DNA from: Paraburkholderia fungorum
GTDB taxonomy: Bacteria > Pseudomonadota > Gammaproteobacteria > Burkholderiales > Burkholderiaceae
Direction: 5' to 3'
Assembly: GCF_003610895.1 (NCBI RefSeq)
Contig: NZ_MCAS01000069.1
Location: 62,001-126,000 of the forward strand
Length of the DNA stretch: 64,000 bases
Shown: in pieces, positions 17,218 through 26,424 of the stretch
Layout of the letters: every line of letters starts with the position of its first letter
How positions within the stretch are numbered: the first letter of the stretch is position 1
Position numbers and translations under genes: made by a program
The notes under the pieces: generated by a model
What the model was told of the DNA's origin: nothing
The model's database searches: none
What the model saw: the letters and a program-made list of their open reading frames with translations, nothing else

Positions 17218-18699
17218 ATGTATCTCGGCATCGACCTCGGCACGTCCGAAGTGAAAGTCCTGCTGCTCGCCTCCGACGGACGCGTGATCGGCACCGCAGG
17301 CTCACCCTTTACCGTTTCGCGCCCGCATCAGCGCTGGGCCGAACAGAATCCCGCAGACTGGTGGGCCGGCACGCGCGCGGCGCTGGCCGCATTGCGCGCC
17401 AGACATCCGGACGAGTTCGCGCAGATTCGCGGCATCGGTCTCTCGGGGCAGATGCACGGGGCCGTGCTGCTGGACGCGGAGAATCGCGTGTTGCGGCCCG
17501 CGATTCTGTGGAACGACATGCGCAGCGATAAGGAATGCGCGGAGCTGACCGAGCGCGCGCCGGAATTGCATACCGTGGCCGGCAATCTCGCGATGCCCGG
17601 TTTCACCGCGCCCAAGTTGCTGTGGGTAGCGCGCCACGAGCCCGAGATCTTCGCGCAGACGGCCTGCGTGCTGCTGCCGAAGGACTACCTGCGCCTGCAA
17701 CTGACGGGCGGCAAGGTGTCCGATCCATCGGATGCGGCGGGCACGCTGTGGCTCGACGTCGCGAAACGCGACTGGTCCGATTCACTGCTCGCCGCCTGCA
17801 ACATGACGCGCGCGCAGATGCCCAGCTTGTGCGAAGGCAGCGCGCCGTCCGGCACCCTGCTGCCTGCGGTGGCGCGCGAGTTCGGCCTGAGCGACGGCGT
17901 GATCGTCGCGGCCGGCGGTGGCGACAACGCGACGAGCGCGATCGGCATCGGCGCCACGCAACCGGGCGATGGCTTCGTTTCGCTCGGCACGTCGGGCGTG
18001 TTGTGCGTAGTCGGCGACAGCTTCCGTCCGAACCCCGCTTCCGCCGTGCACGCGTTCTGTCATGCGATTCCGGACCGCTGGCATCAGATGAGCGTCGTGC
18101 TGTCGGCGGCGAGTTGTTTGCGCTGGGTCTGCAAGCTCACCTCGACCGACGAGCCGACCCTGCTCGCCGAGATCGAAGCACTGCCGGCAGCGGCCTTGAC
18201 CACCGCGCCGCTCTTTCTGCCCTATCTCTCCGGTGAACGTACGCCGCACAACGACCCGTACGCGCAAGGCGTGTTCTTCGGCATGAATCACGCGACCGAC
18301 CGCGCATTGCTCGGCTACGCGGTGCTCGAAGGCGTGACGCTCGCCCTCACCGACGGCCTCGACGCATTGCGCGCGGCCGGCACCGAAGCGAAGGCGTTGT
18401 CCCTGCTCGGCGGCGGTGCGCGCAGCGACTACTGGGCACAACTGCTCGCGGACGCGCTCGATACCGCCACCCGCAAGCACGGCGGCGGTGAAACGGGCGC
18501 GGCGCTCGGCGCCGCACGCCTCGGCTGGCTGGCCGCGGGCGGCGACCCGGCCAAGGTGCTGACCAAGCCGCCGATCGAAAAGGAGTTCACGCCGAACCCG
18601 CAGCGCCACGCCGATCTGCGCAACCGGCTCGAAGCGTATCGCGCGCTCTACCGCCACGTGCGGCCGCTGTTCGACTCCGCGCGGCAGCCGCTCGCCTAA
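17218..18699 (+). CDS. xylB: Xylulokinase XylB
   Basis: This 493-aa FGGY kinase phosphorylates D-xylulose to D-xylulose 5-phosphate for the pentose phosphate pathway. Family features are MYLGIDLGTSEVKVLLL, the substrate-site run GLSGQMHGAVLLD, RPAILWNDMRS, GGGDNATSAIGIG and the C-terminal LLGGGARSDYWAQLLAD. The GQMHG motif is characteristic of xylulokinases. It follows dalD on the same strand and precedes the SorC-type regulator, so the three likely form one operon. The gap to dalD (113 bp) contains a weak hairpin (17137-17163). Another xylulokinase lies at 31592-33043. Confidence 0.93.
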   Translation: MYLGIDLGTSEVKVLLLASDGRVIGTAGSPFTVSRPHQRWAEQNPADWWAGTRAALAALRARHPDEFAQIRGIGLSGQMHGAVLLDAENRVLRPAILWNDMRSDKECAELTERAPELHTVAGNLAMPGFTAPKLLWVARHEPEIFAQTACVLLPKDYLRLQLTGGKVSDPSDAAGTLWLDVAKRDWSDSLLAACNMTRAQMPSLCEGSAPSGTLLPAVAREFGLSDGVIVAAGGGDNATSAIGIGATQPGDGFVSLGTSGVLCVVGDSFRPNPASAVHAFCHAIPDRWHQMSVVLSAASCLRWVCKLTSTDEPTLLAEIEALPAAALTTAPLFLPYLSGERTPHNDPYAQGVFFGMNHATDRALLGYAVLEGVTLALTDGLDALRAAGTEAKALSLLGGGARSDYWAQLLADALDTATRKHGGGETGAALGAARLGWLAAGGDPAKVLTKPPIEKEFTPNPQRHADLRNRLEAYRALYRHVRPLFDSARQPLA

Positions 18700-18777
18700 C
18701 CGGCAAACCGCAGCCGGGTCCCGTCGAGACGCAGGCACCGGCTGTTATCATCGGCGCACCTCAAGCGGACCGTCACC

Positions 18778-19725
18778 GTGCCCAAGTCCACAGAAAAATT
18801 AGATCTTGCTACCCGCGCCGCATGGCTTTACTACGTCGCAGGCAACACCCAGAACGAGATCGCCGAGAAACTCCAGGTGTCACGCCCGGTTGCGCAGCGG
18901 CTGGTCGCCTTCGCGGTGGAAAAGAACCTGATTCGCGTACGCGTCGATCACAAACTGGCTGATTGCCTCGCGCTCGCCGATCAACTCTCGAAGCGTTACG
19001 GTCTGAGCATGTGCGAAGTCGTACCGATCGACAGCGACACCTCGGAAGAAGTCGACCGCAAGCTGGCGGTGGCCGGCGCCCAGGTCATGGAACGCTATCT
19101 CGTCGAAGAAAAACCGATGGTGGTCGCTGTAGGTAGCGGCCGTACGCTGAAGGCCGCGGTCGATCAGATCGCGCAGCTGGAGCGTCCGCAGCACCGGCTG
19201 GTATCGATGGTCGGGGCGATCGCTTCGGACGGCTCCTCGAACCGCTACGACGTCGCGCTGCACATATCGGAGAAGACCGGCGGCAAGCATTTTCTGCTGC
19301 CCGCGCCGTTGCTCGCCGATAGCGAGGCCGAACGCGCACAGTGGTGCAATCACCGGCTTTACCGGATCGTCGAATCGCTATTGGCCAAGGCGGATGTCGC
19401 GTTCGTCGGCATCGGCAATATCGGGCCGAAATGTCCGTTGCACGAAGACGGTTTCATCACCTCCGCGGAGGTGAAGGAGTTGATGCAGAACCGTGCGATA
19501 GCCGAAATGCTCGGCCTGCCGATCGATGCGGCCGGTGCGCACGTCGAATCGCCGATGGGCCGTCGCGTCACCAGTATCGCGCTCGATTCTCCACCGCGCC
19601 GACCCACCATCGGTTTTGCCGGCGGCGAGCGCAAGCGCGAGGCGCTGATCGCCGTGCTCAAAGGCGGCTGGCTGTCGGGACTGGTGACCGACGAGTTGTG
19701 CGCGCGAGCGGCGCTCGAAGCATGA
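18778..19725 (+). CDS. SorC/DeoR-family sugar-binding transcriptional regulator
   Basis: The 315-aa protein starts at a GTG. An N-terminal helix-turn-helix at about residues 20-45 (NTQNEIAEKLQVSRPVAQRLV) is followed by the SorC sugar-phosphate-binding domain, including VAVGSGRTLKAAVDQI, VSMVGAIASDGSSNRYD and GIGNIGPKCPL. This class senses phosphorylated sugars or polyols. Being directly behind xylB (78 bp) and next to the transporter operon, it probably controls both dalD-xylB and the smo-type operon through the shared 31-bp element at their promoters. Whether it represses or activates cannot be read, although the site overlaps the -10, which favours repression. Confidence 0.9.
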   Translation: MPKSTEKLDLATRAAWLYYVAGNTQNEIAEKLQVSRPVAQRLVAFAVEKNLIRVRVDHKLADCLALADQLSKRYGLSMCEVVPIDSDTSEEVDRKLAVAGAQVMERYLVEEKPMVVAVGSGRTLKAAVDQIAQLERPQHRLVSMVGAIASDGSSNRYDVALHISEKTGGKHFLLPAPLLADSEAERAQWCNHRLYRIVESLLAKADVAFVGIGNIGPKCPLHEDGFITSAEVKELMQNRAIAEMLGLPIDAAGAHVESPMGRRVTSIALDSPPRRPTIGFAGGERKREALIAVLKGGWLSGLVTDELCARAALEA

Positions 19726-19767
19726 TCTTCAGTTCGAGGAAAGCGGCACACTGGCCGCCTTCCTCAA

Positions 19768-19815
19768 TTCACTGACTTACTTCACTGACTTATTTCACTG
19801 ACTCATTTCACTAAC

Positions 19816-19819
<4 letters not shown>
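19768..19819. repeat. Four tandem 13-bp repeats overlapping a stop codon
   Basis: Units TTCACTGACTTAC, TTCACTGACTTAT, TTCACTGACTCAT and TTCACTAACTTAA follow each other without gaps. The fourth overlaps the stop codon of the leftward ABC ATPase gene. The array fills the space between two convergent genes. Confidence 0.9.
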
Positions 19820-20925
<1,106 letters not shown>

Positions 20926-21017
20926 GATGTGTCTCCGTGTATTGCTCTTACTGCGTTAATTCGTTTATCCAGATGCTGTGCCAGGCTCAGTGCCACGCTC
21001 GCTGCCAACGCGAGCGC

Positions 21018-21719
21018 TTACGGCGCCGCTGCTGTCGCGCTCAGCGTCCATTGCGCGACCAGTTCCGGCAACTGCAGCATGTCGTCGAAAACGTGGCGCG
21101 CGCCTGCCGCGTGCAAGGCGTCGATCTGCGCGTCACTCGCATGACCGCCGCCGATAAAACCCAGCACCGTCATACCCGCTGCATTGGCCGCCGTCACGCC
21201 CGTCACGCTGTCTTCCACCACCAGGCAGGCGGACGGTGCGAGGCCGAGACCACGCGCAGCAGCGAGATAGACATCCGGTGCGGGCTTCGGATTCGGCACC
21301 GCATCGGCGCAAAACAGCCGATCGCCGAAGAACTTCACGAGGCCAGTGCGCGCCAGCACGTTCTCCACATAAGGCCGGAAGCTATTGCTCGCGCAGGCCT
21401 TGGTGAGCGGCACCTGCGCCAGCGCGGCCTCGATTCCAGGCACAGCCGGCGCCTGCATGGCCGCCGCTTCCACGGCGTGGCGAATCGATTCGACATCCTC
21501 AGCGTCAAGGCTCCTGCCCAGTTGCGTGGCCGTGCCTTGCAGCACCGTTTCGATGCGCAAACCGAGCAGCGGCAGCACCACCGGTTTAACATCGGCATCG
21601 GGCCAGCGCGCTTCGAGCTCGTGAACCAGCATGCCCGCCGCCACGGCTTCGCTGTCGATCAGCACGCCGTCGCAATCGCAGATCAAGGCAAACTGACCTA
21701 CATTCGTGCTTTCCGTCAT
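21018..21719 (-). CDS. HAD-superfamily hydrolase, sugar-phosphatase/beta-phosphoglucomutase-like
   Basis: The 233-aa protein has HAD motif I as DCDGVLIDSE (residues about 14-23), motif II around the ACASNS segment, a lysine in the expected region and motif IV as VVEDSVTGVTAANAAG. An alpha-helical cap lies between motifs I and II. It is most like the YieH/beta-phosphoglucomutase-type phosphatases that act on sugar phosphates. Its ATG overlaps the upstream permease stop as ATGA, so it is a true member of the polyol transport operon. It may remove toxic or excess polyol/ketose phosphates. Specific substrate unknown. Confidence 0.88.
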   Translation of the reverse strand: MTESTNVGQFALICDCDGVLIDSEAVAAGMLVHELEARWPDADVKPVVLPLLGLRIETVLQGTATQLGRSLDAEDVESIRHAVEAAAMQAPAVPGIEAALAQVPLTKACASNSFRPYVENVLARTGLVKFFGDRLFCADAVPNPKPAPDVYLAAARGLGLAPSACLVVEDSVTGVTAANAAGMTVLGFIGGGHASDAQIDALHAAGARHVFDDMLQLPELVAQWTLSATAAAP

Positions 21720-22600
21720 TTGACCGCCCCGAAGGTAAGGCCGCGTACCAGTTGCTTCTGCGACAGCCAGCCGACGATCAGGATCGGTGCGACCGCAAGC
21801 AGCGACGCCGCGGAGAGCTTCGCCCAGAACAGACCTTCAGGACTCGAATACGACGCGATGAACACAGTTAGCGGCGCGGCGTTCGAACTCGACAGGTTGA
21901 TGCTCCAGAACGCTTCGTTCCACGACAGGATCACCAGCAGCAGCGCGGTGGAGGCGAGCCCCGGCAACGACATCGGCATCAGCAGATAGACGATTTCCTG
22001 CCACGTGGCCGCGCCGTCGATCCGTCCGGCTTCAAGAATGTCGCGCGGAATCTCAGCGAAGTACGTGAACGACATCCATACCGCTATCGGCAGGTTAATC
22101 AGCGTATAGACGATCACCAGGCCCGACACGGTATCGAGCAGTCCGCTGTTCTTCCACAGCAGATAGATCGGTACCAGCACGCCGACCGACGGCATCATCT
22201 TGGTCGACAGCATCCACAGCAGAACTTTCTGCGTGCGGCGCGTCGGAAAGAAGGCCATCGCGTACGCGGCCGGCACGGCAAGCAGCAGGCACAGCACCGT
22301 GACACCCAGCGAGATCAGAATCGAATTCCACGCGAACGAAAAGTAGTTGCTGCGCGCGAACACCTCACGGAAGCTGTCGAGCGTCGGGATGAAAAACAGC
22401 GACGACGAATACGCCTGCTGCTCCGTCTTGAATGCGGTGATCGTCATCCAGAAGATCGGGAAGAACAGCAGCAGCGCGACCAGCCATGCAATCACGCCGG
22501 GAATGCCACGGCGAATCGCGTCGAAGGGCGACTTGGCCGACACGTGGGCGGATACTGCGGCCGTCGTGGTGGACGCCGGTGTAGAGGTAACGTGGCTCAT
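21716..22600 (-). CDS. smoG: Polyol ABC transporter permease (SmoG/MalG type)
   Basis: This 294-aa inner-membrane protein has about six transmembrane segments. The cytoplasmic-loop EAA motif that docks the ATPase is visible as EIPRDILEAGRIDGAATWQEIVYLLMPMSLPGL. The N-terminal 25 residues before the first hydrophobic segment are polar and alanine/threonine-rich. Start and stop overlap the neighbouring genes by 4 bp each (ATGA), a hallmark of one translationally coupled operon. It pairs with the MalF-like permease at 22597-23532. Confidence 0.92.
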   Translation of the reverse strand: MSHVTSTPASTTTAAVSAHVSAKSPFDAIRRGIPGVIAWLVALLLFFPIFWMTITAFKTEQQAYSSSLFFIPTLDSFREVFARSNYFSFAWNSILISLGVTVLCLLLAVPAAYAMAFFPTRRTQKVLLWMLSTKMMPSVGVLVPIYLLWKNSGLLDTVSGLVIVYTLINLPIAVWMSFTYFAEIPRDILEAGRIDGAATWQEIVYLLMPMSLPGLASTALLLVILSWNEAFWSINLSSSNAAPLTVFIASYSSPEGLFWAKLSAASLLAVAPILIVGWLSQKQLVRGLTFGAVK

Positions 22601-23532
22601 TTTTCGTACTCCCCTTTCAGGTTCTTCGCGAGCATCCGCACGAGGAAGAACGACACGATATTAGCCAGCACCACAGCCAGAATGCCGCCTGCCGAAGCGA
22701 GACCGACGTCGAACTGTTGCAGGCCCAGCGAATAGATCAGGTACGACAGATTGGTGGTCGCGGTGCCCGGACCGCCGCCCGTGGTCGTATAGATTTCGGC
22801 GAAGATCGACAGCAGGAAAATCGTCTCCATCATCACCACCACCGCGATCGCCCGTTTCAGGTGAGGCAGCGTGATGTAGAAAAACATCGAAAACGGACCC
22901 GCACCGTCAATGCGCGCCGCTTCCTTCTGCTCCTGATCGAGCGACTGGATCGCGGTGAACAGAATCAGGAATGCGAACGGCAGCCACTGCCACGCGACGA
23001 TCATGATCACCGCGGTGAGCGGATAATCGGCGAACCAGTCGATCGGTTGCATGCCGATCGCGCGCATGCCCTGGGCGATCAGGCCGTACACGGGATGCAG
23101 GATCATGTTCTTCCAGATCAGCGCGCTGACCGTAGGCATCACGAAGAACGGCGCGATCGCCAGCAGCCGCGCAACGCCCTGGCCGTAGAACTTGCGGTCG
23201 AACAGGATCGCCATCAACACACCGCCTACCACCGTGATCACCAGTACCGAGATAATCAGTTCGAGCGTGTGCCCGATCGACGGCCCGAATGATGGATCGG
23301 TAGCAAGGTACTTATAGTTGTCGAAGCCGGCAAAGCCTTTGAGATCCGGATTGAGCAGGTTGTAGCGCGAGAACGAAAACCAGATCGTCATCGCGAGCGG
23401 AATGGCCATCCACAGCACGAGCACCGCGACCGAGGGCGACACTAGCCAACGGGCGGAATTGGCTTTGCGGGTTTCGCGTTCTTTTTCTGTCTGAGGATGG
23501 GCATGCATGAGAGGTAGGCGCAGAGGACGCAT
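22597..23532 (-). CDS. smoF: Polyol ABC transporter permease (SmoF/MalF type)
   Basis: This inner-membrane permease is 311 aa from the chosen start. It has six main hydrophobic segments and the EAA loop EQKEAARIDGAGPFSMFFYITLPHLKRA. The open frame reaches back to 23595, but AGGTGG lies about seven bases before ATG 23532 (MRPLRLPL). An ATG at 23508 (MHAHPQTEKE) is an alternative without a clear ribosome binding site. The gene is second in the transport unit, 232 bp after the binding-protein stop, and overlaps the next permease by 4 bp. It forms the channel with SmoG. Confidence 0.88.
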   Translation of the reverse strand: MRPLRLPLMHAHPQTEKERETRKANSARWLVSPSVAVLVLWMAIPLAMTIWFSFSRYNLLNPDLKGFAGFDNYKYLATDPSFGPSIGHTLELIISVLVITVVGGVLMAILFDRKFYGQGVARLLAIAPFFVMPTVSALIWKNMILHPVYGLIAQGMRAIGMQPIDWFADYPLTAVIMIVAWQWLPFAFLILFTAIQSLDQEQKEAARIDGAGPFSMFFYITLPHLKRAIAVVVMMETIFLLSIFAEIYTTTGGGPGTATTNLSYLIYSLGLQQFDVGLASAGGILAVVLANIVSFFLVRMLAKNLKGEYEK

Positions 23533-23691
23533 GATTGACCACCTGTTCGGTAAAGCGCGGGCTGTCCAGCGAAGACACCGCCTTGGCTGCATCACTCACC
23601 GCGACGCCAGGCGATGTCGCGGCGCGTGAGTGGCAAATAGCCGGTAAATAAGCGGCGATAAATGACGAGGACGACCCGCTGTGCTGCGTGA

Positions 23692-23715
23692 GCCGGCTGA
23701 CGGGCGTCAGCCGGC
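23692..23715. repeat. Stem-loop between binding-protein and permease genes
   Basis: GCCGGCTGACG and CGTCAGCCGGC form an 11-bp perfect inverted repeat with a two-base centre, so in RNA a slightly shorter stem with a larger loop. There is no T-run, so it is not a classical terminator. Such hairpins after binding-protein genes often stabilise the upstream mRNA and raise binding-protein dosage; that role is inferred. Confidence 0.6.
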
Positions 23716-23764
23716 GCGTTTCACATTACGTCGCAGTACCTGGCTTCGGTACTGATGTTCCTGC

Positions 23765-25087
23765 TTACTTCTGATAGCCGGCCTGTTGCACGGCGCGATT
23801 CGCCGTTGCCTGCCCGGCTGCCAGTGCCTGATCGACCGTCATCTGACCGGCCACCGCGCCGGAGATGCTCTGACCGACCACCGTGCCGAACGACTGGAAC
23901 TCAGGGATGCCGACGAACTGCACACCGGTGTACGGCACCGGCTTGAGCGTCGGATGATCCGGATCCGCCGTTTCGATTGCCTTCAGCACGAACTCGCCGA
24001 ACGGCGCTGCCTGCTTGTACTCAGGACGCGCGTAAGTCGATTGACGCGTTCCCGGCGGCACCGAGGCCCAGCCTTCATCCTTCGCGACCAGTTCGATGTA
24101 CTGCTTCGACGTGGCCCACGCGATGAATTTCTTCGCCGCTTCAGTCTGCTTCGACGACTTCGGAATCGCCAGCGCCCACGCCCACAGCCAATGCGAGCCC
24201 TTCGGCGTAACGGCGATCGGCGCTGCCGCAAAGCCCACCTTGTCGGCGATCTGCGACTGCTGCTTGTTGTAGAGCATGCCGGCGGCCACCGTTGCGTCGA
24301 TCCACATCGCGCACTTGCCCGAGGACATCAGCGTGAGGTTTTCGTTGAAGCCGTTCGAGCTCGCTCCCGGAGGGCCGTCCTTCTTCAGCAGATCGACGTA
24401 GAACGTGATGGCCTTCTTCCATTCCGGCGAGGTCAGTTGCGCTTGCCACTTCTCGTCGAACCAGCGGCCGCCGAAGGTGTTCACCACCGTCGTCGCGTAC
24501 GCCATGTTTTCGCCCCAACCGGCTTTGCCGCGCAGGCAGATACCGTACATGCCGTTGGCTTTGTCCGTGAGCTTGTCGGCGAATTGCGCAATCTGCTCAT
24601 AGGTCGGCTGATCGGGCATTTTCAGGCCCTTGGCCGCGAACAGATCCTTGCGGTAATACGTCATCGAGCTTTCGACGTAGAACGGCAGCGCGTACAACTG
24701 GCCGCCGCTCGAGAGGCCGTCACGGGCCGTCTTCACCACGTCGTTCAGATCGTAATCGGCAGGCAGGCCGGTGAGCGGCGTGAGCCAGCCGCGCTTGCCC
24801 CATTGCGGCGTTTCGTACGCGCCGATTGTCATCACGTCGAACTGGCCGCTGCCGGTCGTGATGTCGGTAGTGGCGCGTTGGCGCAGCACGTTTTCTTCGA
24901 GAATCACCCAGTTGAGCTTGATGTCCGGATTGGCCTGCTCGAAAGCGGGCGAGAGCTTTTTCAGCTCAATCATGTCCGGATTGTTCAACGTGGCAATGGT
25001 CACCGTCGCCGCCGTGGCGCTCAACGCAAAGCACGCCAGAGCGCCGGCAGTGAGCGCCTTCAGCGCGGATTGAGTAGCTGGTTTCAT
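23765..25087 (-). CDS. smoE: Periplasmic polyol-binding protein (SmoE/MtlE type)
   Basis: This 440-aa exported solute-binding protein (family 1) has a signal peptide ending SATAATV at about residue 27. The mature start VTIATLNNPDMIELKKLSPAFEQANP and internal DVMTIGAYETPQWGKRGWL, MTYYRKDLFAAKGLKMP and GKAGWGENMA are typical of sorbitol/mannitol-binding proteins. It delivers substrate to SmoF/SmoG. It lies 110 bp downstream of the SmoS-type dehydrogenase and precedes a stem-loop. The family fit supports a hexitol or pentitol ligand; D-arabinitol, sorbitol and mannitol are all plausible. Confidence 0.93.
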   Translation of the reverse strand: MKPATQSALKALTAGALACFALSATAATVTIATLNNPDMIELKKLSPAFEQANPDIKLNWVILEENVLRQRATTDITTGSGQFDVMTIGAYETPQWGKRGWLTPLTGLPADYDLNDVVKTARDGLSSGGQLYALPFYVESSMTYYRKDLFAAKGLKMPDQPTYEQIAQFADKLTDKANGMYGICLRGKAGWGENMAYATTVVNTFGGRWFDEKWQAQLTSPEWKKAITFYVDLLKKDGPPGASSNGFNENLTLMSSGKCAMWIDATVAAGMLYNKQQSQIADKVGFAAAPIAVTPKGSHWLWAWALAIPKSSKQTEAAKKFIAWATSKQYIELVAKDEGWASVPPGTRQSTYARPEYKQAAPFGEFVLKAIETADPDHPTLKPVPYTGVQFVGIPEFQSFGTVVGQSISGAVAGQMTVDQALAAGQATANRAVQQAGYQK

Positions 25088-25197
25088 GTGTTGTCTCCTT
25101 TCTCGTACGTTATGTAGTGCTGCGTTTGTTCTACGAAAATGACGAAGGGTGAAGCGGGTCGGTCAAGCCGGTTCGGCTCATCCGCACTACTATCCGC

Positions 25198-25980
25198 TCA
25201 GCTCATCCAGTTCCCACCGTCCACGTTCAGGGTTTGCGCGGTGATGTAGTCGGCATCCGCCGACGCGAGAAACAGGGCAGCGCCGGTCAGATCGTCCGGC
25301 ACACCCATACGGCCGAGCGGCACCGCTTCACCGACAAGGCGCTTCTTTTCGCCGAGCGGCCGGTTTTCATAGCGGGCGAAGAGCGCGTCGACCTCTTTCC
25401 ACATCGGCGTGTCGACGACGCCCGGCGCGATGCCGTTCACATTGATCTTATGCGGCGCGAGCGCGAGCGCTGCGGATTGCGTATAGCTGAGTACGGCGGC
25501 TTTGGTTGCGCAGTAGTGCGACACCAGCGCCTCGCCGCGACGGCCGGCTTGCGACGACATATTGATGATCTTGCCGCCGCGCCCTTGCTCGACCATTTCC
25601 CGCGCGACGGTTTGCATCAGGAAGAACATGCCCTTCACGTTGACCGAGAAGAGGCGGTCGAACACGTCCCAGGATTCGTCGAGAAGCGGGCGCATATCGA
25701 AGAGCGCCGCGTTGTTGAACAGAATATCGACACGGCCGAAACGCTCCAGCGTGCTCGCAAGAATGCGCTCGATGTCCTCACGGCGCGTCACGTCTGCGCT
25801 AACGGTCAGCACACGGTCGCCGTACCCGGCGACGAGCGCGTCGCCAAAACTGTCCGCCGGTTTCACATCGACCAGCACGCAACGCGCGCCTTCGTCCAGA
25901 TAGCGCCGGGCCACGGCTTCACCGATTCCGCTTGCCGCGCCCGTCAGAATGGCCACCTTGTCCTGCAATCGTGCCGCCAC
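25198..25980 (-). CDS. smoS: Sorbitol dehydrogenase, SDR family (SmoS type)
   Basis: This 260-aa SDR closely follows the Rhodobacter SmoS sequence I recall. The cofactor motif is TGAASGIGEA with Asp in LVDVKP, which indicates NAD(H). It has NNAALFDMRP, the catalytic MSSQAGRRGEALVSHYCATKAA (Ser, Tyr, Lys) and the C-terminal ADYITAQTLNVDGGNWMS. SmoS enzymes oxidise sorbitol to fructose and also act on related polyols. It is the first gene of the leftward operon smoS-smoE-smoF-smoG-HAD-smoK. The promoter carries the 31-bp element shared with dalD. Confidence 0.92.
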   Translation of the reverse strand: MAARLQDKVAILTGAASGIGEAVARRYLDEGARCVLVDVKPADSFGDALVAGYGDRVLTVSADVTRREDIERILASTLERFGRVDILFNNAALFDMRPLLDESWDVFDRLFSVNVKGMFFLMQTVAREMVEQGRGGKIINMSSQAGRRGEALVSHYCATKAAVLSYTQSAALALAPHKINVNGIAPGVVDTPMWKEVDALFARYENRPLGEKKRLVGEAVPLGRMGVPDDLTGAALFLASADADYITAQTLNVDGGNWMS

Positions 25981-26037
25981 TGCCTGTCTCCGGTTCGTTT
26001 CGCTTCTTGAGGCGCGGTGAGCGAACGCTCATTGCGC

Positions 26038-26091
26038 GAACAATTGCTCTGTTTGTGATCGAATGATCGGATACGGACCGGGTCATGTCAA
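26038..26091 (-). promoter_or_regulatory. smoS operon promoter and shared polyol-regulon operator
   Basis: Read on the minus strand, TTGACA (26091-26086), a 17-bp spacer and GATCAT (26068-26063) repeat the dalD promoter geometry. The 31-bp block 26068-26038 differs from the dalD block at only four positions. Its inner palindrome is GAGCAATTGTTC. It ends 57 bp before the smoS ATG. The match in sequence, orientation and distance strongly suggests one regulator for both operons. Confidence 0.75.
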
Positions 26092-26248
26092 GGCGCTCGA
26101 CCAGATTTCGATGGTGCAGCGCGGCAGGACTCGCTTGCAGCGCTTATGTATGCGTCGCGCACGCGCTTCCCGCCTTAGTCAACACGCTTGCGCCAACGGG
26201 AAATCGAACCGGCGGGGCTGCGTTCTGTTCAAGCCGCTGCCAAAAAAT

Positions 26249-26272
26249 CGAGATACGTTATATCATTTCGAA
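26249..26272 (+). promoter_or_regulatory. Candidate Zur box upstream of the zinc-uptake operon
   Basis: CGAGATACGTTATATCATTTCGAA resembles the proteobacterial Zur consensus, with a central TTATAT and AT-rich arms ending in TTTC. It lies about 150 bp before the binding-protein ATG. Repression by Zur in zinc-replete cells would fit. The match was made by eye only. Confidence 0.55.
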
Positions 26273-26424
26273 CTCGCTCCTCGCGGTGCCGCGTCGTGCT
26301 GCGTTGTGCCGTTTGTCCCGGCCGCGGGCCGACGGCATAAGCGCACGAGCAACGGCAAGAACACCGGAGCGTGCCGCTCCCTACGTTTGTCATTCATTCA
26401 ACTCTCACGCAGCAGGAAACGACA

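Larger units (their letters stand above)
25981..26424. other. Divergent intergenic region, smoS and zinc operon promoters
   Basis: The 444-bp region between two divergent operons holds the smoS promoter/operator near its left end and the Zur-box-like element at 26249-26272. The open frame that runs into the zinc-binding protein from 26371 is only upstream extension. No further gene was recognised. Confidence 0.6.
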
